This document shows positions 38,558-50,558 of a stretch of 64,000 bases of DNA, piece by piece. Under the pieces are notes generated by a model. That model had not been told where the DNA came from. It made no database searches and saw only the letters and a list, made by a program, of their open reading frames with translations. Position 1 is the stretch's first letter. Each line of letters opens with the position of its first letter. The stretch lies in assembly GCA_963669155.1 (NCBI GenBank), contig OZ022595.1:248001-312000 (forward strand), written 5' to 3'. The stretch is from Arbacia lixula. Its lineage: Eukaryota; Echinodermata; Echinoidea; Arbacioida; Arbaciidae. Position numbers and translations under genes: made by a program.

Positions 38558-41381
38558 AGGGGGAACTTGACCGAAGAGTTTAAAGGAGAAGAATAAAAGG
38601 AATGAGAGGTATGAGGAGAATAGGAAATAACTAAGATAGCGGGCCGTCTGAAAATGAGGATATAACATGATGTCGGCACTTGCTGTGTTCCTGCGGGATT
38701 TTTACATGAATGAGAGAGTGATAGAGAGAGTGGGGATAACTATTTATTAAGTAAAGAGAATGATGCAAAAGAGGAACAGAGGTTCTGCTCAGTACTCACC
38801 AGTTCTTGGCCGTCAGCAGGGGGGAGGAGGTGCGGATGGTGCCAATGCACTCCCCTCCAGACAACTTTTTTTTTTAAAGAAGGAGGCGAGTTAGTTTTGT
38901 CGTCGTTGTTTTTTGTTTTTTTTGTTTTTTGGAGGGGGACGTCGCCAGGGGGAAGGGGGCAGGTTATAGCTATTTTAGATGGGCGACCATTTATTTTTAA
39001 TTTTTGTGTATTTTTCCCCGAAAAGCACCCCGCCTCCCCACCACCCCCCCCCCCCCCCCCCCAGTTGTTTCAACTGTGACTCCTTACACAGATATTTAAC
39101 TCTTCATATGACTTTGGGGCATTTGAGCACAGATACTCCGCACAGATCCCATATAGCAGCGTTGTGAAGAGCACTCCAATGGTTTCATCAGCATTTTTAA
39201 ATTAGGCTGATATCAATCTTCTCCGCGGGATTTTTTTTTCTGGGATTGACGGACTGTTCCCGTCAGCTGGACAAGACATTCACCTGCACTTAGGAGAATT
39301 ACCATCTTTCATTTCTTGTTGAGTGAACCATACAAGTCATGACTGTCCCATCGTTCTAAATTCAACTCGGATAAAACTGATCATTGCCTTTAAAGCCGAT
39401 TGTAATCCCATGAGATTTCCCAATGGGAGGATGCAAAATAATTACACCAAGATGTATAACCGTGGCCATCAGAGAGAAAGTGTGAGAATTGTGGACATTG
39501 GAGCGGGATAGAACGGAATAGTACCCGGAGCGCCGTAAATCACATCATGAGGAAAGTGCATCGCAGGCCGACCCACCCGAACCGCCCGAACCACGCGGCA
39601 GAATGCTGATTTACCAGGAATCTGGTGGGGGCATCGTGGAAGATTCTACCCATCCTTGGTAAAAGGAAGCATGTCACACATTGAGAAAAACAAATGTTAT
39701 AGGAGTAGTTATCTGTAGAATGAACGAGATCCCACCTGTCGGTGGTTGAAATCTACGTGGAGCTGACTGCAATTGATTTCCATCCATTGCAATCAGTGAT
39801 TATAATACATGGGAAGTACATCAGTACATCTTAACATAGAGGCACAGACAAAACAACAACATGAACGCTGTTGTAGAATGTCGGCTAGTTTGGCTGATTG
39901 GCAAACAATGTACCTTTGTTTCTTACTACCTTTCGTGCCGAGGGGTTAAATTGGACATAAGATTTTCATCAGTGATATTATAACCAGGGGCGAGTCACCC
40001 TCTGTCAGCGGAGGAGGGCGGATTACTTGGGCTGATCACCTGATTGGTGTACCATGCATTATTCAAGCCATCATTATGAAGTAAGGGAATCAAACAGGTA
40101 CCGCCTCTGCGTTTTAATCCCGGCTTACAATAGTCCCCACACAAAACAGGTCGCTGATTTCAATAGAGAGATGGCAGCATAACAGGAAGAGAGTAAATAA
40201 GCGCGGTAAGGACAGACACGTGGGCTGATTGCAAGAAGGCGGGTGCTTGATATCAGGCTTTGTCTCTCAGGATGCACGAACAATAAACATGTTTTTGTCA
40301 AATATAATGATCACGTCTCCGGTCCAAACAGCATAAACAGCAAAAGACGGCGTTTCGTAAAGTATTATATATCTATATATTTACATTTTGACATGTAACC
40401 AACAAAGAAATCATAAGAAATGTTATAAAACTATACGTTTCCTTTTGTGCTAAACGATTAAATTTTAATTCTCCAAACTAATTAATGGGCATACATGATC
40501 TATGTATTTCTCTCTCTGTTATTGTTAAAAAGAATAGAATTGTTCTTCCCCTCCTGTCCAAAGGTTTGTGTGATTTTATCGAAACTTGCAACCGTCATTT
40601 ATGCTACATAAATACTGCATGATGGAATATAATCCTAATCATCATCTACGTCGTGTTGCACTTAACAGGTTTAATAGCGCCATCTTATCATGCTTGCAAC
40701 CTTCCATGGACTGAGTTCGTCTTGTGCCATTCAAAGTTCCGGGGCTAAGGATTCGCGTGGATGATTTGTGGAAAGCTAATCCATTCCACGAGAGGAGTGG
40801 AACGGAAGAAGAACATCCAAAGAGAACAAATTGTTGAGAATGTGACCAAACCACAAGCATGTCATAAAATGGACAACTCTTTTGGACTTCAATTACTATT
40901 ATGATATACCTACCATGCCTGCTAATGACGCATTGTATGGAACAGTTTGAAGAAAAAACGGCGCTCTTTTACGCGAGTTTTTTTTTTTTTTTTTTTTTTT
41001 TTTGGAACCTGTACCCCTTTGTGTGACAGACGGACGTGCAGCTCAGTGTGATGCGCGTGTATTAATCATGCCAACATGCATCCATGGCGCATAAAGATTT
41101 AAGAACAAAGTGAGCCTCGTCATACCGTATGTCACAATCCCACATTCGAGACGGCTACGTCTCTCCTCGACTGATCTGACCAAAGTGGTACTAGGCAAGC
41201 TTGTTCAGACAAAAACCTGTCCGACGTGACCCATTATGGCTAGGCTTGACGTGGACGTGTGACCGCGGGCGTGAACTCGCGTGAGCCATGTGAGTTAGAT
41301 GGACAGCACCATTCTCTTGTGGGAAGTAGAATCTTAAAGAAAAGGTAGCCTTTTTGCGAAAGTAATGAAACTCGGCAGGAA
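38558..41381. other. Long stretch with no recognised gene; homopolymers
   Basis: Holds a T/G-rich part near 38,865-38,940, a C run at about 39,045-39,062, and a run of about 25 T at 40,979-41,003. The part 39,520-39,660 is CpG-rich and unique-looking. No gene is supportable. Confidence 0.5.
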
Positions 41382-41750
41382 TCAATAGTATACCTTCACG
41401 ATAACGTGTATGAAATCTCACAGCTTCACAACAATTTTCAGAAAAAGTGAACAAAAAATATCCCTGATCTGTTGATGAAGTTTGAAACGCCCTGGTTCGT
41501 AGCGAGTATGGTCTGTATTAAATGTATACTGTATTACAATTTTCAGTGTATCGTTCAGCGGCGAGCTGCTCGCTTCAACGCATCACTATGCGGTGCAGAA
41601 AACCGTGATGTGCGTTATTGGTATTGCGGTCTTCCTAAACCTATTCAAAATCTATCAATGTGATACGGACTAATACACGTCAGTTTCCATTTTTTTTTTT
41701 TTGCAAGGAAGTTCCTATTCAATATTTCTTCCATTTCCGTGTCTTTTACG
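41382..41750. repeat. Dispersed repeat, copy 2 (partner at 25.4 kb)
   Basis: Same order of blocks as 25,395-25,800: ATAACGTGTATGAAATCTCA, GTTTGAAACGCCC, an AGCGGCGAG block, ATTGCGGTCT, CAAAATCTA, then GGAAGTTCCT and ATTTCTTCCATTT. A T run near 41,690 interrupts the right part. Confidence 0.65.
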
Positions 41751-43278
41751 ACATTTCATTTTTTTATAATCTGCAAAAAGGCTAACCTGTCTTTAAAACA
41801 GTGTGATGAGATGGTAGGCATGGGGAAACCATCGAACATCCATTTCCGAAATGCGTCTTCAAAGTCTCGTCAAGGGAGTCTTAGAACCGCAATTCAACAA
41901 TCAACATTTCAAGAGGCGAGCTTGTCTAGACGGTTTCCTCTCAAAGGATATGGATAACATATAAAAAGAAATATAGGAAGTTTTTCTTAGAAAATCGTGA
42001 CGTCAATTATTGGTACTTCTTTCACATACCTGAGACTCAAATGCGACAATGGAACATTTAGAACTGAATAAGCAAGATATTTCAATACCATTGCGACGAA
42101 ACAAGTCCCTCAGTATTATGGAAACAACTTACCCACATATTAATCAAAAGTTCGCCCCGAGGCTTTATGAAAACGCAAAGTAACAGTGTTCATAAAATAC
42201 ACGGCTGAAATATCTAACCAATATGCAAGCTGGAAATCAAACTAAACATGAACATGTGCTATGCTGCTTCATAATTGTAATGATATCAATAACAGCCGAT
42301 ACACTCAATATTAATAATCTATAACTTTTATGATTAGACTATGGGTCATCTTTTCTGATCAAATGATACATTGACTCTACATGCAGCATAGACTCGTCGC
42401 AATATGACAAATATACATGTATTCATAAACATGATATCCCTTAGTTAAAGCTTGTAAAAAAAACTCTAATCCTTATTGCTTTATTCTTACCTTGATTTAC
42501 GTAGGTGATTCTAGCCATCACTAGCTGCGTTAATAGAATTGTATCTTCCCAGAACCTGCATTTTGAAACACGTATTCATATCACAGGTTTGAAAGTGTAT
42601 TTCTTTAAGAGCGTTCTGAAGATTTTTGTTTGGGCTACAAACACAATTTCACCAAGTGTGCCATTGCGCAGCTCATTCTGCACAGTTTGTCCCTCTGCGC
42701 AATGACAGTGACAATGAAAATTTATTGATCCCATGTCACCTTGTAAGGTTATGCGCAACGCATTGTGACGTCATATAAACCATAATATACAAATACGCGG
42801 TTTCTACTGCACTTTTTAAAACGCACTATTTTGTTCGTTTGAAAAGCATGTTTCAAAGCATGCTTTACATTTATGATTTTTAATCAAGGCGTATTTTTAA
42901 GTCGCGTTCCTAGCCTGACAAAAAGTCATATAACAGCACCTACTTTGAGTTTCAACTTGAGCTTTAATAATGAGAGACCACACTTTCTAAACGCGCAAGG
43001 CTCCTGACGTGGACCTCTTGGACTAGAGCAGGCGAGGTGACCGGGGACCGGTGACCCTACCAGCTCGCCTGCCCGCCCTGCCCTGGGCCACTTGCTGGCT
43101 CGCGATCTCTTCCCATCCCTGCATGTAAATCCCGTATGGGTATCTAGGTGTGCAGGTTCTTTACAACTTTCTTCATTCAGAAGTCTGAAAATTTCCGATT
43201 TGAAGATCATCACACCTTGAACATGCGCTAAATGCGCTAATCCCAAATATTTTTTTTTATTATTTAACATTACTAACT
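41751..43278. other. Stretch with no recognised gene; GC-rich islet
   Basis: A GC-rich islet at about 43,000-43,110 lies in otherwise AT-rich sequence and makes the middle of a 141-codon minus-strand frame. The frame has no motif, and the islet may be part of an unrecognised repeat. Confidence 0.4.
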
Positions 43279-44138
43279 TGACAATTACGATTTTCTCGCC
43301 GTGTTCTTGGTATGTACTTGTTGCGGAAAAAATGGAAATATTACATCTCAAATTTAAGGATTTTTGTGTCTATGTAGCGACAATTTTCATGATTTCGCCA
43401 GCATTTGTCAACTTGTAATTGTGAGTAAAGGATCCCCATTCGCAAGTCCCATATTACACTCGTGCTACGTGCACGGAGCCTGTGTAAGGACAATCAACAG
43501 ATGGCGCTATAACCCAACGTCATTAGGCCTACATTGAGTCTCTCAAATAGGCCTAATGATAGCGAAGTGTAAAAAGGTCAAAGCCAATGCAATGTAACAT
43601 TAGTTTTACGTCAAAAAGAGACGCGGTCATACACAATAAACTTGGATATAAAGCTTCCTTGTCTAAACAATAGGCTCGTCGAGGGGCACATAATGTGACT
43701 CTAATATATGACAATTACGGTTTTCTCGCCGTGTTCTTGGTATGTACTTGTTGCGGAAAAAATGGAAATATTACATCTCAAATTTAAGGATTTTTGTGTC
43801 TATGTAGCGACAATTTTCATGATTTCGCCAGCATTTGTCAACTTGTAATTGTGAGTAAAGGATCCCCATTCGCAAGTCCCATATTACACTCGTGCTACGT
43901 GCACGGAGCCTGTGTAAGGACAATCAACAGATGGCGCTATAACCCAACGTCATTAGGCCTACATTGAGTCTCTCAAATAGGCCTAATGATAGCGAAGTGT
44001 AAAAAGGTCAAAGCCAATGCAATGTAACATTAGTTTTACGTCAAAAAGAGACGCGGTCATACACAATAAACTTGGATATAAAGCTTCCTTGTCTAAACAA
44101 TAGGCTCGTCGAGGGGCACATAATGTGACTCTAATATT
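43279..44138 (+). repeat. 430-bp tandem duplication, essentially identical copies
   Basis: 43,279-43,708 and 43,709-44,138 are head-to-tail copies. Following both copies through, I see one difference near the start (ACAATTACGA against ACAATTACGG) and one at the end. Each copy contains TTCTCGCCGTGTTCTTGG, AACAGATGGCGCTATAACCC and a mirrored TTAGGCCTAC / AATAGGCCTAATG pair. No gene is recognised in it. Confidence 0.95.
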
Positions 44139-44218
44139 AAACAAGTGCTCTAGTGTTCATGTCAATAGCAAGGGAAAGGAGGTGAAGCGAATACTGATTT
44201 ACATATGAAATAACGCTC

Positions 44219-44386
44219 TATAACAAAAGCAATTGCGCAATGCAATCTGCGTCGAAACATGAATGATGAAATCATTCCCTTACGAGCGCTTCCCATGTTT
44301 TTTATAACAAAGGCAATTGCGCAATGCAATCTGCGTCGACACGTGTACGATACAATAATTCCATAACGTGTGGCCTTCAAGGCCTT
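44219..44386 (+). repeat. 84-bp direct repeat, two copies
   Basis: TAACAAAAGCAATTGCGCAA at 44,221 and TAACAAAGGCAATTGCGCAA at 44,305 start the two copies, both followed by TGCAATCTGCGTCGA.ACATG-like sequence. They then diverge. Confidence 0.85.
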
Positions 44387-46849
44387 TAAGAGAGTGTCAT
44401 CCTATATTTCCTTTGTTTACCTCTAACATGTCTACTCCGGTGTTCCACGCCTACAGATATATCCAACTTTGATCTAAGCTTCCGTGAACTTAGACAGTAG
44501 GAAGCACATCATAATTTTAGTTGTTGGCCTAACATCACGAAGATGCACAGATTTGCCCGAATCTCCTATATGCATGTATCATGTTTCGCAAGGGGATCAA
44601 AATAGCCAGCCACAACATTAATAGGTCATCATGCATGTATAAAACGTGCGAAAATTCGATAAAATCCGGAAAAAAGTAAGGAGCAATTAGTCCCCCTCGC
44701 CTCAATGTCAATTAACTAATGTTGTGATCAAAATGGGGAACGAACGCCAGTAATATGTGTATCAAATTAGTTTGGGCGCAGTATCTACATGTAAACATTA
44801 CATTAGGCCTCAATTAATCTGTCAGGACGTTCTATGTTTGATTGGAACTCCCTTGCAGATCAAAATACCTCACTTAGTCTGCACAGAATGAAATACTCAC
44901 TCCCGGAACAAAAGGTCTTCACCTAACATGCGGATCCACTGTTTCCTTCGCGAATCCCATGAACTATGAACCTCCCAGTTATTTTTAATCACACCAAAGA
45001 TTGCAACTTCCGCAGTCATGACAATGTGAATATGCATGTATTGCGCAATTCACTACTGGAAATGACTCGACCCGGTCCGCAATTTCAACAGACTGTGGTA
45101 AACCCCGAGATAAATGGAGGGGAGCGAAATGGGAGAGAGATATAAAGAGGGGGCAAAGAAGGGGTGTGTATGGGGGCATGGAGAGGGGGAGATAACTTTG
45201 GGGACTTAATTGAAAACAGAACACGTAGAGAAAGGGAACAGGCGGCCAGCCAGACGGAAAGACAAAAACGAAGATATGAAATGAAATGCGAATTAGGAGA
45301 TGAAAACACTGTTTTCCTGGGTTTTACATTGTGTTGGTTTTATTTCCATATGAGCAATTCAAATTAAAAAATACATCGCATACGTAGTCATACATGACGT
45401 AGTCCTACACGTAATAAACTGTGTGGCTAAAAGCTCATGTTCAGCTGCAAGATGGATTTTTCCTGGTCTCCCATGGGGTCCACTAACTCATGTTATCAAA
45501 TTATTCCATAGGTGAGAACACTAAGAAATTTTAAACAACATAATATTTCGCAGCAAAAACAATAACAATTTAGTTACATAGTACTTTAACGGAAACGGCG
45601 GACAATCGTAAATTGTTTAAGGTGGATTTGAAATACTAAATAGAGGCAATGGAATGCAAACCATGAGATTCAGACATTTCAGAAGCCCATTTATATACAA
45701 ATAAGTTTTCGCAGCATTCTGCTTATAGCTTAACAATGCCATTATGATTTAGGAGAAATATGAGCTACATTTATGTCATAATCACAAATAATCTTGTACG
45801 CTAACAATAGCAAACTGATCTTTTGCCTTTCAGATGTGGTATACATATCAACCCAAAATGCAGTGTACTTGATGATATGAGGTATGAGCTAGGACATGTA
45901 CTTACATTAACGATTATTCTGACAGCTCTATTTTGCAATCTTTGAACAGCTAGAGACAACATTTGCTTGTGAATCTGTAGATTGCTTGACTACGTCACAA
46001 TAGGCATGTACTATGAATAAGTAATATGAATAATGTACATATTTACTTGAATCTGACATAATTATTGACGTAGGCCCTGTTGTTTCAATGGTCTAATGTA
46101 GCTGACCATCTCTTCCGATGTGTTAGAACATCTTATTCGATGTGGACAGTTCATCTTAGGTTTTCATCAAGACAGAAGTATTTGAATATTTTACATTGAG
46201 CCAAAACATCGCTACATATCTCAAAACATAAACACTGATCTTTTATCATGATACATGTTTAGTTTACTCTTAAGCATCTTAGGCAAGTCTACAAGATTTT
46301 TGTCTGATCTCAAAAAAGGCCTACTTTATTAAACGTTTTAGTTTCTATATATTTGGTCTTCCTTTTTGCTTTTGAATTGGTATTATCCCGTAACATGTAA
46401 ACGATTTCTTGCCAAACGAGGAGGCCAGGGGGTGGCCCACATTTTCAATTGTGAGCGCCCATATTTTTTGCCACCGATGGAACTAGGTTGCTGAAACCTA
46501 TGTACACCATCGTCTCTCTACGCGTGCAAGCTGTAATTCACGTGCAGGGCCTCAATACTTGTCGCTTCTCCAAAGTTTCAATGAAAATAGTGTTTAATCA
46601 TAACACGAGTGACACAATGCGTACAATCATGTTGTTAATGCTATACAAGACTATAAAGACGGAGTATAAATTTACGCTTACCATGCGTATAGTTTTTTTT
46701 TTCTCATGCACGCAATCATTGTCAATATGAACATATTTTCACAAGCTCTCCCGATCATTCTCAAAGATAGTGGATTCTTAGACATATAATAGAACAATTA
46801 ATTTACCTAAGCTCGATATATGCTATACAGCTGCTCATATAAGGAATAA
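44387..46849. other. Long stretch with no recognised gene
   Basis: The plus strand is purine-rich at about 45,110-45,290. The rest is AT-rich with no coding or RNA signature. Confidence 0.5.
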
Positions 46850-47720
46850 TCACATCACACCACATCACATCGCATCGCATCACATCACATCACATCACAT
46901 CACATCACATCACATCATATCACATCACATCACATCACATCACATCACATCACATCACATCGCATCACATCACATCACATCACATCACATCACATCACAT
47001 CACATCACATCACATCACATCACATCACATCACATCACATCGCATCACATCGCATCACATCACATCACATCACATCGCATCACATCACATCACATCACAT
47101 CACATCACATCACATCACATCACATCACATGACATTACATCACATCACATCACATCACATCACATCACATCACATCGCATCACATCGCATCACATCACAT
47201 CACATCACATCACATCACATCGCATCACATCACATCACATCACATCACATCACATCACATCACATCACATCACATCACATCACATCACATCACATCATAT
47301 CACATCACATCACATCACATCACATCACATCACATCACATCACATTACATCACATCACATCACATCACATCACATCACATCCCATCACATCACATCACAT
47401 CACATCACATTACATCACATCACATTACATCCCATCACATCACATTACATCACATCACATCACATCACATCACATCACATCACATCACATCACATTACAT
47501 TACATCACATCACATCACATCACATCACATCACATTACATCACATCACATCACATCACATCACATCACATCACATCACATCACATCATATTACATCACAT
47601 CACATTACATCACATCACATCACATCACATCACTTCACATCACATCATATCACATCACATCCCATCACATCACATCACATCACATCACATCACATCACAT
47701 CACTTTACATCACATCACAT
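46850..47720 (+). repeat. (CACAT)n pentanucleotide satellite, about 172 units
   Basis: From 46,861 to 47,720 every 10-base block is two CACAT-type units with no length change. CGCAT variants occur only in the left part (last at about 47,221). TACAT, CCCAT and CTTCA/CTTTA-type variants are confined to the right part, beginning at about 47,131. The 197-codon plus-strand frame (ITSHHITSHH-like) is repeat translation and not a gene. Confidence 0.97.
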
Positions 47721-48523
47721 AGAAGTCATTCGTGTACCTTTCTTCATAAAACATATCACGCTGTAAACATTTCAGGGCCAGACAAGATATTGCAATACTG
47801 TGAAAAGGCATATGTTCCATGTGCTTTAACATGAGACTTAATACATGTAAAGCATCATATATTTCATTCGACCGATAGCAGAGATTGTACTATTAAAAGG
47901 AACTCATGCATAGGTATGACCATCATACTAACATACAAAGATACTAAGATATACTAGGCGTTTGGGTATGGACAAACTGTTTGAGGGCTTCCTTCCTTGG
48001 TCAATACTTGAGAAACAAATCTGGGAATGGCTGCAAATGGAACAAACACCGTTATGATATTTCCTTAAAGTTTTGCTCTGATATTGGTAGAACGTGTGTT
48101 TGCCGATATACTCCTTTCACGTACTCCACAACTCAAAATGAGTCAATATGGAGATTCTGAGAGTTATAACTGATTCATGTGGATAAACTGTTTGATGATT
48201 GTTACAGGTTTTGTTCGTCTTTCTGTCAGATAGTAGTAGCTTAGGTCAGCAAAGAGACCAGCTGCTACAATTAATCGTATTCCATACATTTGATCAGTGT
48301 GCAGCAGTGCTTGCCTTTGTTTGTCCAACTCCTATGTGGCAAATAAACGACGTCCCCGCTCGTTACATCGTTGGCGTATGAAGAGATAGCATCATCGTCA
48401 CCAAAAATAACAACAGGACTGGCGTAGAAATTAATGTATCGATTTCAGTGCATGAGGAGAATATGTTCCTGAATTTAAAAGCAGATTCTTAGCACATATC
48501 TGATGGTTACCTCTTGCTCGGCT
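47721..48523. other. Stretch between the satellite and the TRIM gene, no gene seen
   Basis: Unique-looking sequence downstream of the minus-strand TRIM gene. I find no clear AATAAA signal for that gene here. Confidence 0.5.
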
Positions 48524-48553
48524 CATGGACCCTACTATGAAGTAGGGTCCATG
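48524..48553. other. Perfect 13-bp hairpin just 3' of the TRIM gene
   Basis: CATGGACCCTACT and its exact reverse complement AGTAGGGTCCATG are separated by only four bases (ATGA). It lies about 70 bases beyond the stop codon of the minus-strand TRIM gene, so it would fall in its 3' UTR. The corresponding position near the second TRIM copy does not show it. Confidence 0.9.
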
Positions 48554-48623
48554 CACGGTGTATCCGATTGAATACATGGGTGTCCTGGCTAGACGTTTCC
48601 CCTGGCCTTCGTTCGTGCTCGCA

Positions 48624-49655
48624 CTACAGGTCATCGTCCGAGTCGTTCTGGGACGCAGTCTCTACGATCCTGTCAGGCACCAAGGAAGGCTTTTTGGTCA
48701 GTCTACTAGACATGGTAGACGGCTTGTCCTGCTTCCGGTCACCGATGAAGCCAACTTCCATCAGAGCATTCACAGGGAGCGGCACAGGCTCAAAGTACAA
48801 CATCTTGATATCTTGTAACTTCCTTTCAATTTGATTTGTGTTTGGAATGTCTTTATTTAGTTCTTGACGCAAACTTGTTTCCCACTGTCGATACTGTGAG
48901 ACCAACTGAATATCGTCCTCGGATGTGCGCTGTGCAGCTCCCCAATCACGGGCTCGTGTAACGCGTGTGGTGATTTTCTTCTGGTTCTTAAGAAGTTGGT
49001 CAATTAACTTTTCAAAGAAAAGCCTGGGTACCTGTATCTGGGCTATCAGATTGTTCTTCTCCTCTGTCAGGAGTTCAACCCTAGTATCAAATTGGGATAT
49101 TATTTGGTCTTCCATTTGCTGCATCTTAGTCAGTCCTTCTTTACGCATGTTTTCCACTACTCTTTCACATTCAGAATGGCGTCTCAAGCAAGCCGAACTA
49201 TCATCCATTTCCTTGTGAATATTTCTCCGAAAAAAAATTGCCATCTCCTCTAAGGTCTTCGGACGGTTGCCATGTCCAAAGTGATCCTTGACGGTGCATA
49301 CAGCACAGACGAGCGCAGAGCAATGTTCGCAGTAGAATTCGAGGATGCGTTTGGGATGTTTCAAGCAAGATTTCTTGTACATGTCTTCCTGCCGTTTCTC
49401 ATTTTGCTCCACTGCGTCGACAATATCAGTAATCATCCAATTGTCTTTCAACTTGCAGTTAGTTGGCATTTGCTTTCGACAATAAGGACACTCCATTTGA
49501 GTCAACCCGTCATTTCGCTTGGACTGTATGACAGCCTCAATGCACGTCTTGCAGTAGGAGTGTCCACAGCTCAGGAAACGCGCATCTTGAATTCTACCCT
49601 GGCAGATCGGACATTTCAAGCGATCTTCTAGAACTTTGTCCAAGCATTCTGCCAT
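48624..49655 (-). CDS. TRIM-type RING/B-box/coiled-coil E3 ubiquitin ligase, intronless, 343 residues
   Basis: Probable cytosolic RING E3 ubiquitin ligase of the tripartite-motif family. Residues 15-59 form a complete C3HC4 RING with C15, C18, C30, H32, C35, C38, C56 and C59. Residues 97-128 form a B-box 2 with all eight ligands (C97, H100, C109, C112, C117, C120, H125, H128). About residues 135-290 are rich in E, K, Q, L and R with heptad character, the expected dimerising coiled coil. The tail contains FEPVPLPVNALMEVGF near 300 and an acidic DSDDDL end. No NHL, SPRY or filamin domain follows, so substrate choice is unknown. The ORF is uninterrupted from ATG to TAG. I take the first ATG because the RING starts 14 residues in and the duplicate shares this start. 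Intronless structure suggests retrocopy ancestry or an expanded single-exon subfamily. TRIM proteins often act in innate immunity or development; nothing here decides which. Confidence 0.9.
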   Translation of the reverse strand: MAECLDKVLEDRLKCPICQGRIQDARFLSCGHSYCKTCIEAVIQSKRNDGLTQMECPYCRKQMPTNCKLKDNWMITDIVDAVEQNEKRQEDMYKKSCLKHPKRILEFYCEHCSALVCAVCTVKDHFGHGNRPKTLEEMAIFFRRNIHKEMDDSSACLRRHSECERVVENMRKEGLTKMQQMEDQIISQFDTRVELLTEEKNNLIAQIQVPRLFFEKLIDQLLKNQKKITTRVTRARDWGAAQRTSEDDIQLVSQYRQWETSLRQELNKDIPNTNQIERKLQDIKMLYFEPVPLPVNALMEVGFIGDRKQDKPSTMSSRLTKKPSLVPDRIVETASQNDSDDDL

Positions 49656-50276
49656 GCTGCGTTTTTAGCGTGATACCAACTCCAGAAACTTGATTGCTCT
49701 AGAATATCCCATCAAGAACTCACAACGTTGTGTCACCGATTCTGAGATTCGCGAATGTTGATGATAGAATTGAAGCCTCAGAAGATCATTAGACTGTTTG
49801 AGCAAATATCAAGTAAATAACTCAATATACGAGAGGGCTGTGTGAGTCGTGCAGCGTCAAGTGTGTAACCATACTAGTGAGTTCTGTTCCGGCACCCCAG
49901 TGGCTCAAGTATGTCAATCACGAATGGCAAGCCACCTCTTACTCGCAGAAATGCCCAGACATGAGCATGTTTCATTCACTCGGTCTTGACCCTCGTAATA
50001 CCGAAGACATTTCCACTCATGAAACGCCGTGCTGCTGTTATTGTGATAGATTTCAACATTGGATTAGCAGCTAATATCTATTTCTGCACACTGGGAATCC
50101 CGGAGGAAACGCATGCATGACATTGGGCTGCTACTCGCGTGCAGCTCGCGCATGTTCAGACTCAGTCAGTGGAGGGCGCTATTCGGATATGGGGAAAACC
50201 TGACAGTAGAACCGAAAGTACGATGAGCGCTTCAGTGTATCTGTTTGTAGATGTATGTGTAGGTGTGTGTGTGTAT

Positions 50277-50282
<6 letters not shown>
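49656..50282 (-). promoter_or_regulatory. Upstream flank of the TRIM gene, shared with the second copy
   Basis: About 500 bases 5' of the ATG align closely with the flank of the broken copy (57,597-58,160). Both contain GAATCTCAGAA, GATTCGCGAATG and a TATATTGAG-like element about 170 bases upstream of the ATG on the minus strand. The promoter was therefore copied with the gene. No element is proven; conservation here only reflects recent common origin. Confidence 0.4.

Positions 50283-50361
<79 letters not shown>
50283..50361 (+). repeat. (GT)39 microsatellite inside duplicated block A
   Basis: Long uninterrupted GT run. The aligned position in block B (about 58,230-58,255) has only TGTATGTTAGTGTGTGG, so the expansion is specific to block A, or was lost in B. 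Confidence 0.95.
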
Positions 50362-50362
<1 letters not shown>

Positions 50363-50558
50363 ACTAGGGGCCAGACAAATACAATCAAGCTGACATATGT
50401 AAACATCATAAAGTCAAAGGATTTCAACTCTTCTAGAAACAGTAAATATTCATTATTTCGTTATCATTATGCGTGTATGTGTGGAGGTGTGCATGACTAT
50501 CGAGTGAGTGAGTGATCCTCCCATCAGCCGTCGTCTCTCTGACTGTCTCCCTCTATAG

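Noticed and set aside
42926-43351. 141-codon minus-strand frame over a GC-rich islet
   Set aside because: No motif, overlaps the start of the 430-bp tandem duplication, and runs through low-complexity KLKLKLK sequence; chance is more likely.
47129-47722. 197-codon ITSHHITSHH-like open frame
   Set aside because: Translation of the CACAT satellite, which has no stop in this frame; no unique domain.
48925-49631. Plus-strand open frames of 97 and 119 codons over the TRIM gene
   Set aside because: Antisense shadows of the minus-strand TRIM coding sequence; the same applies at 56,860-57,610.
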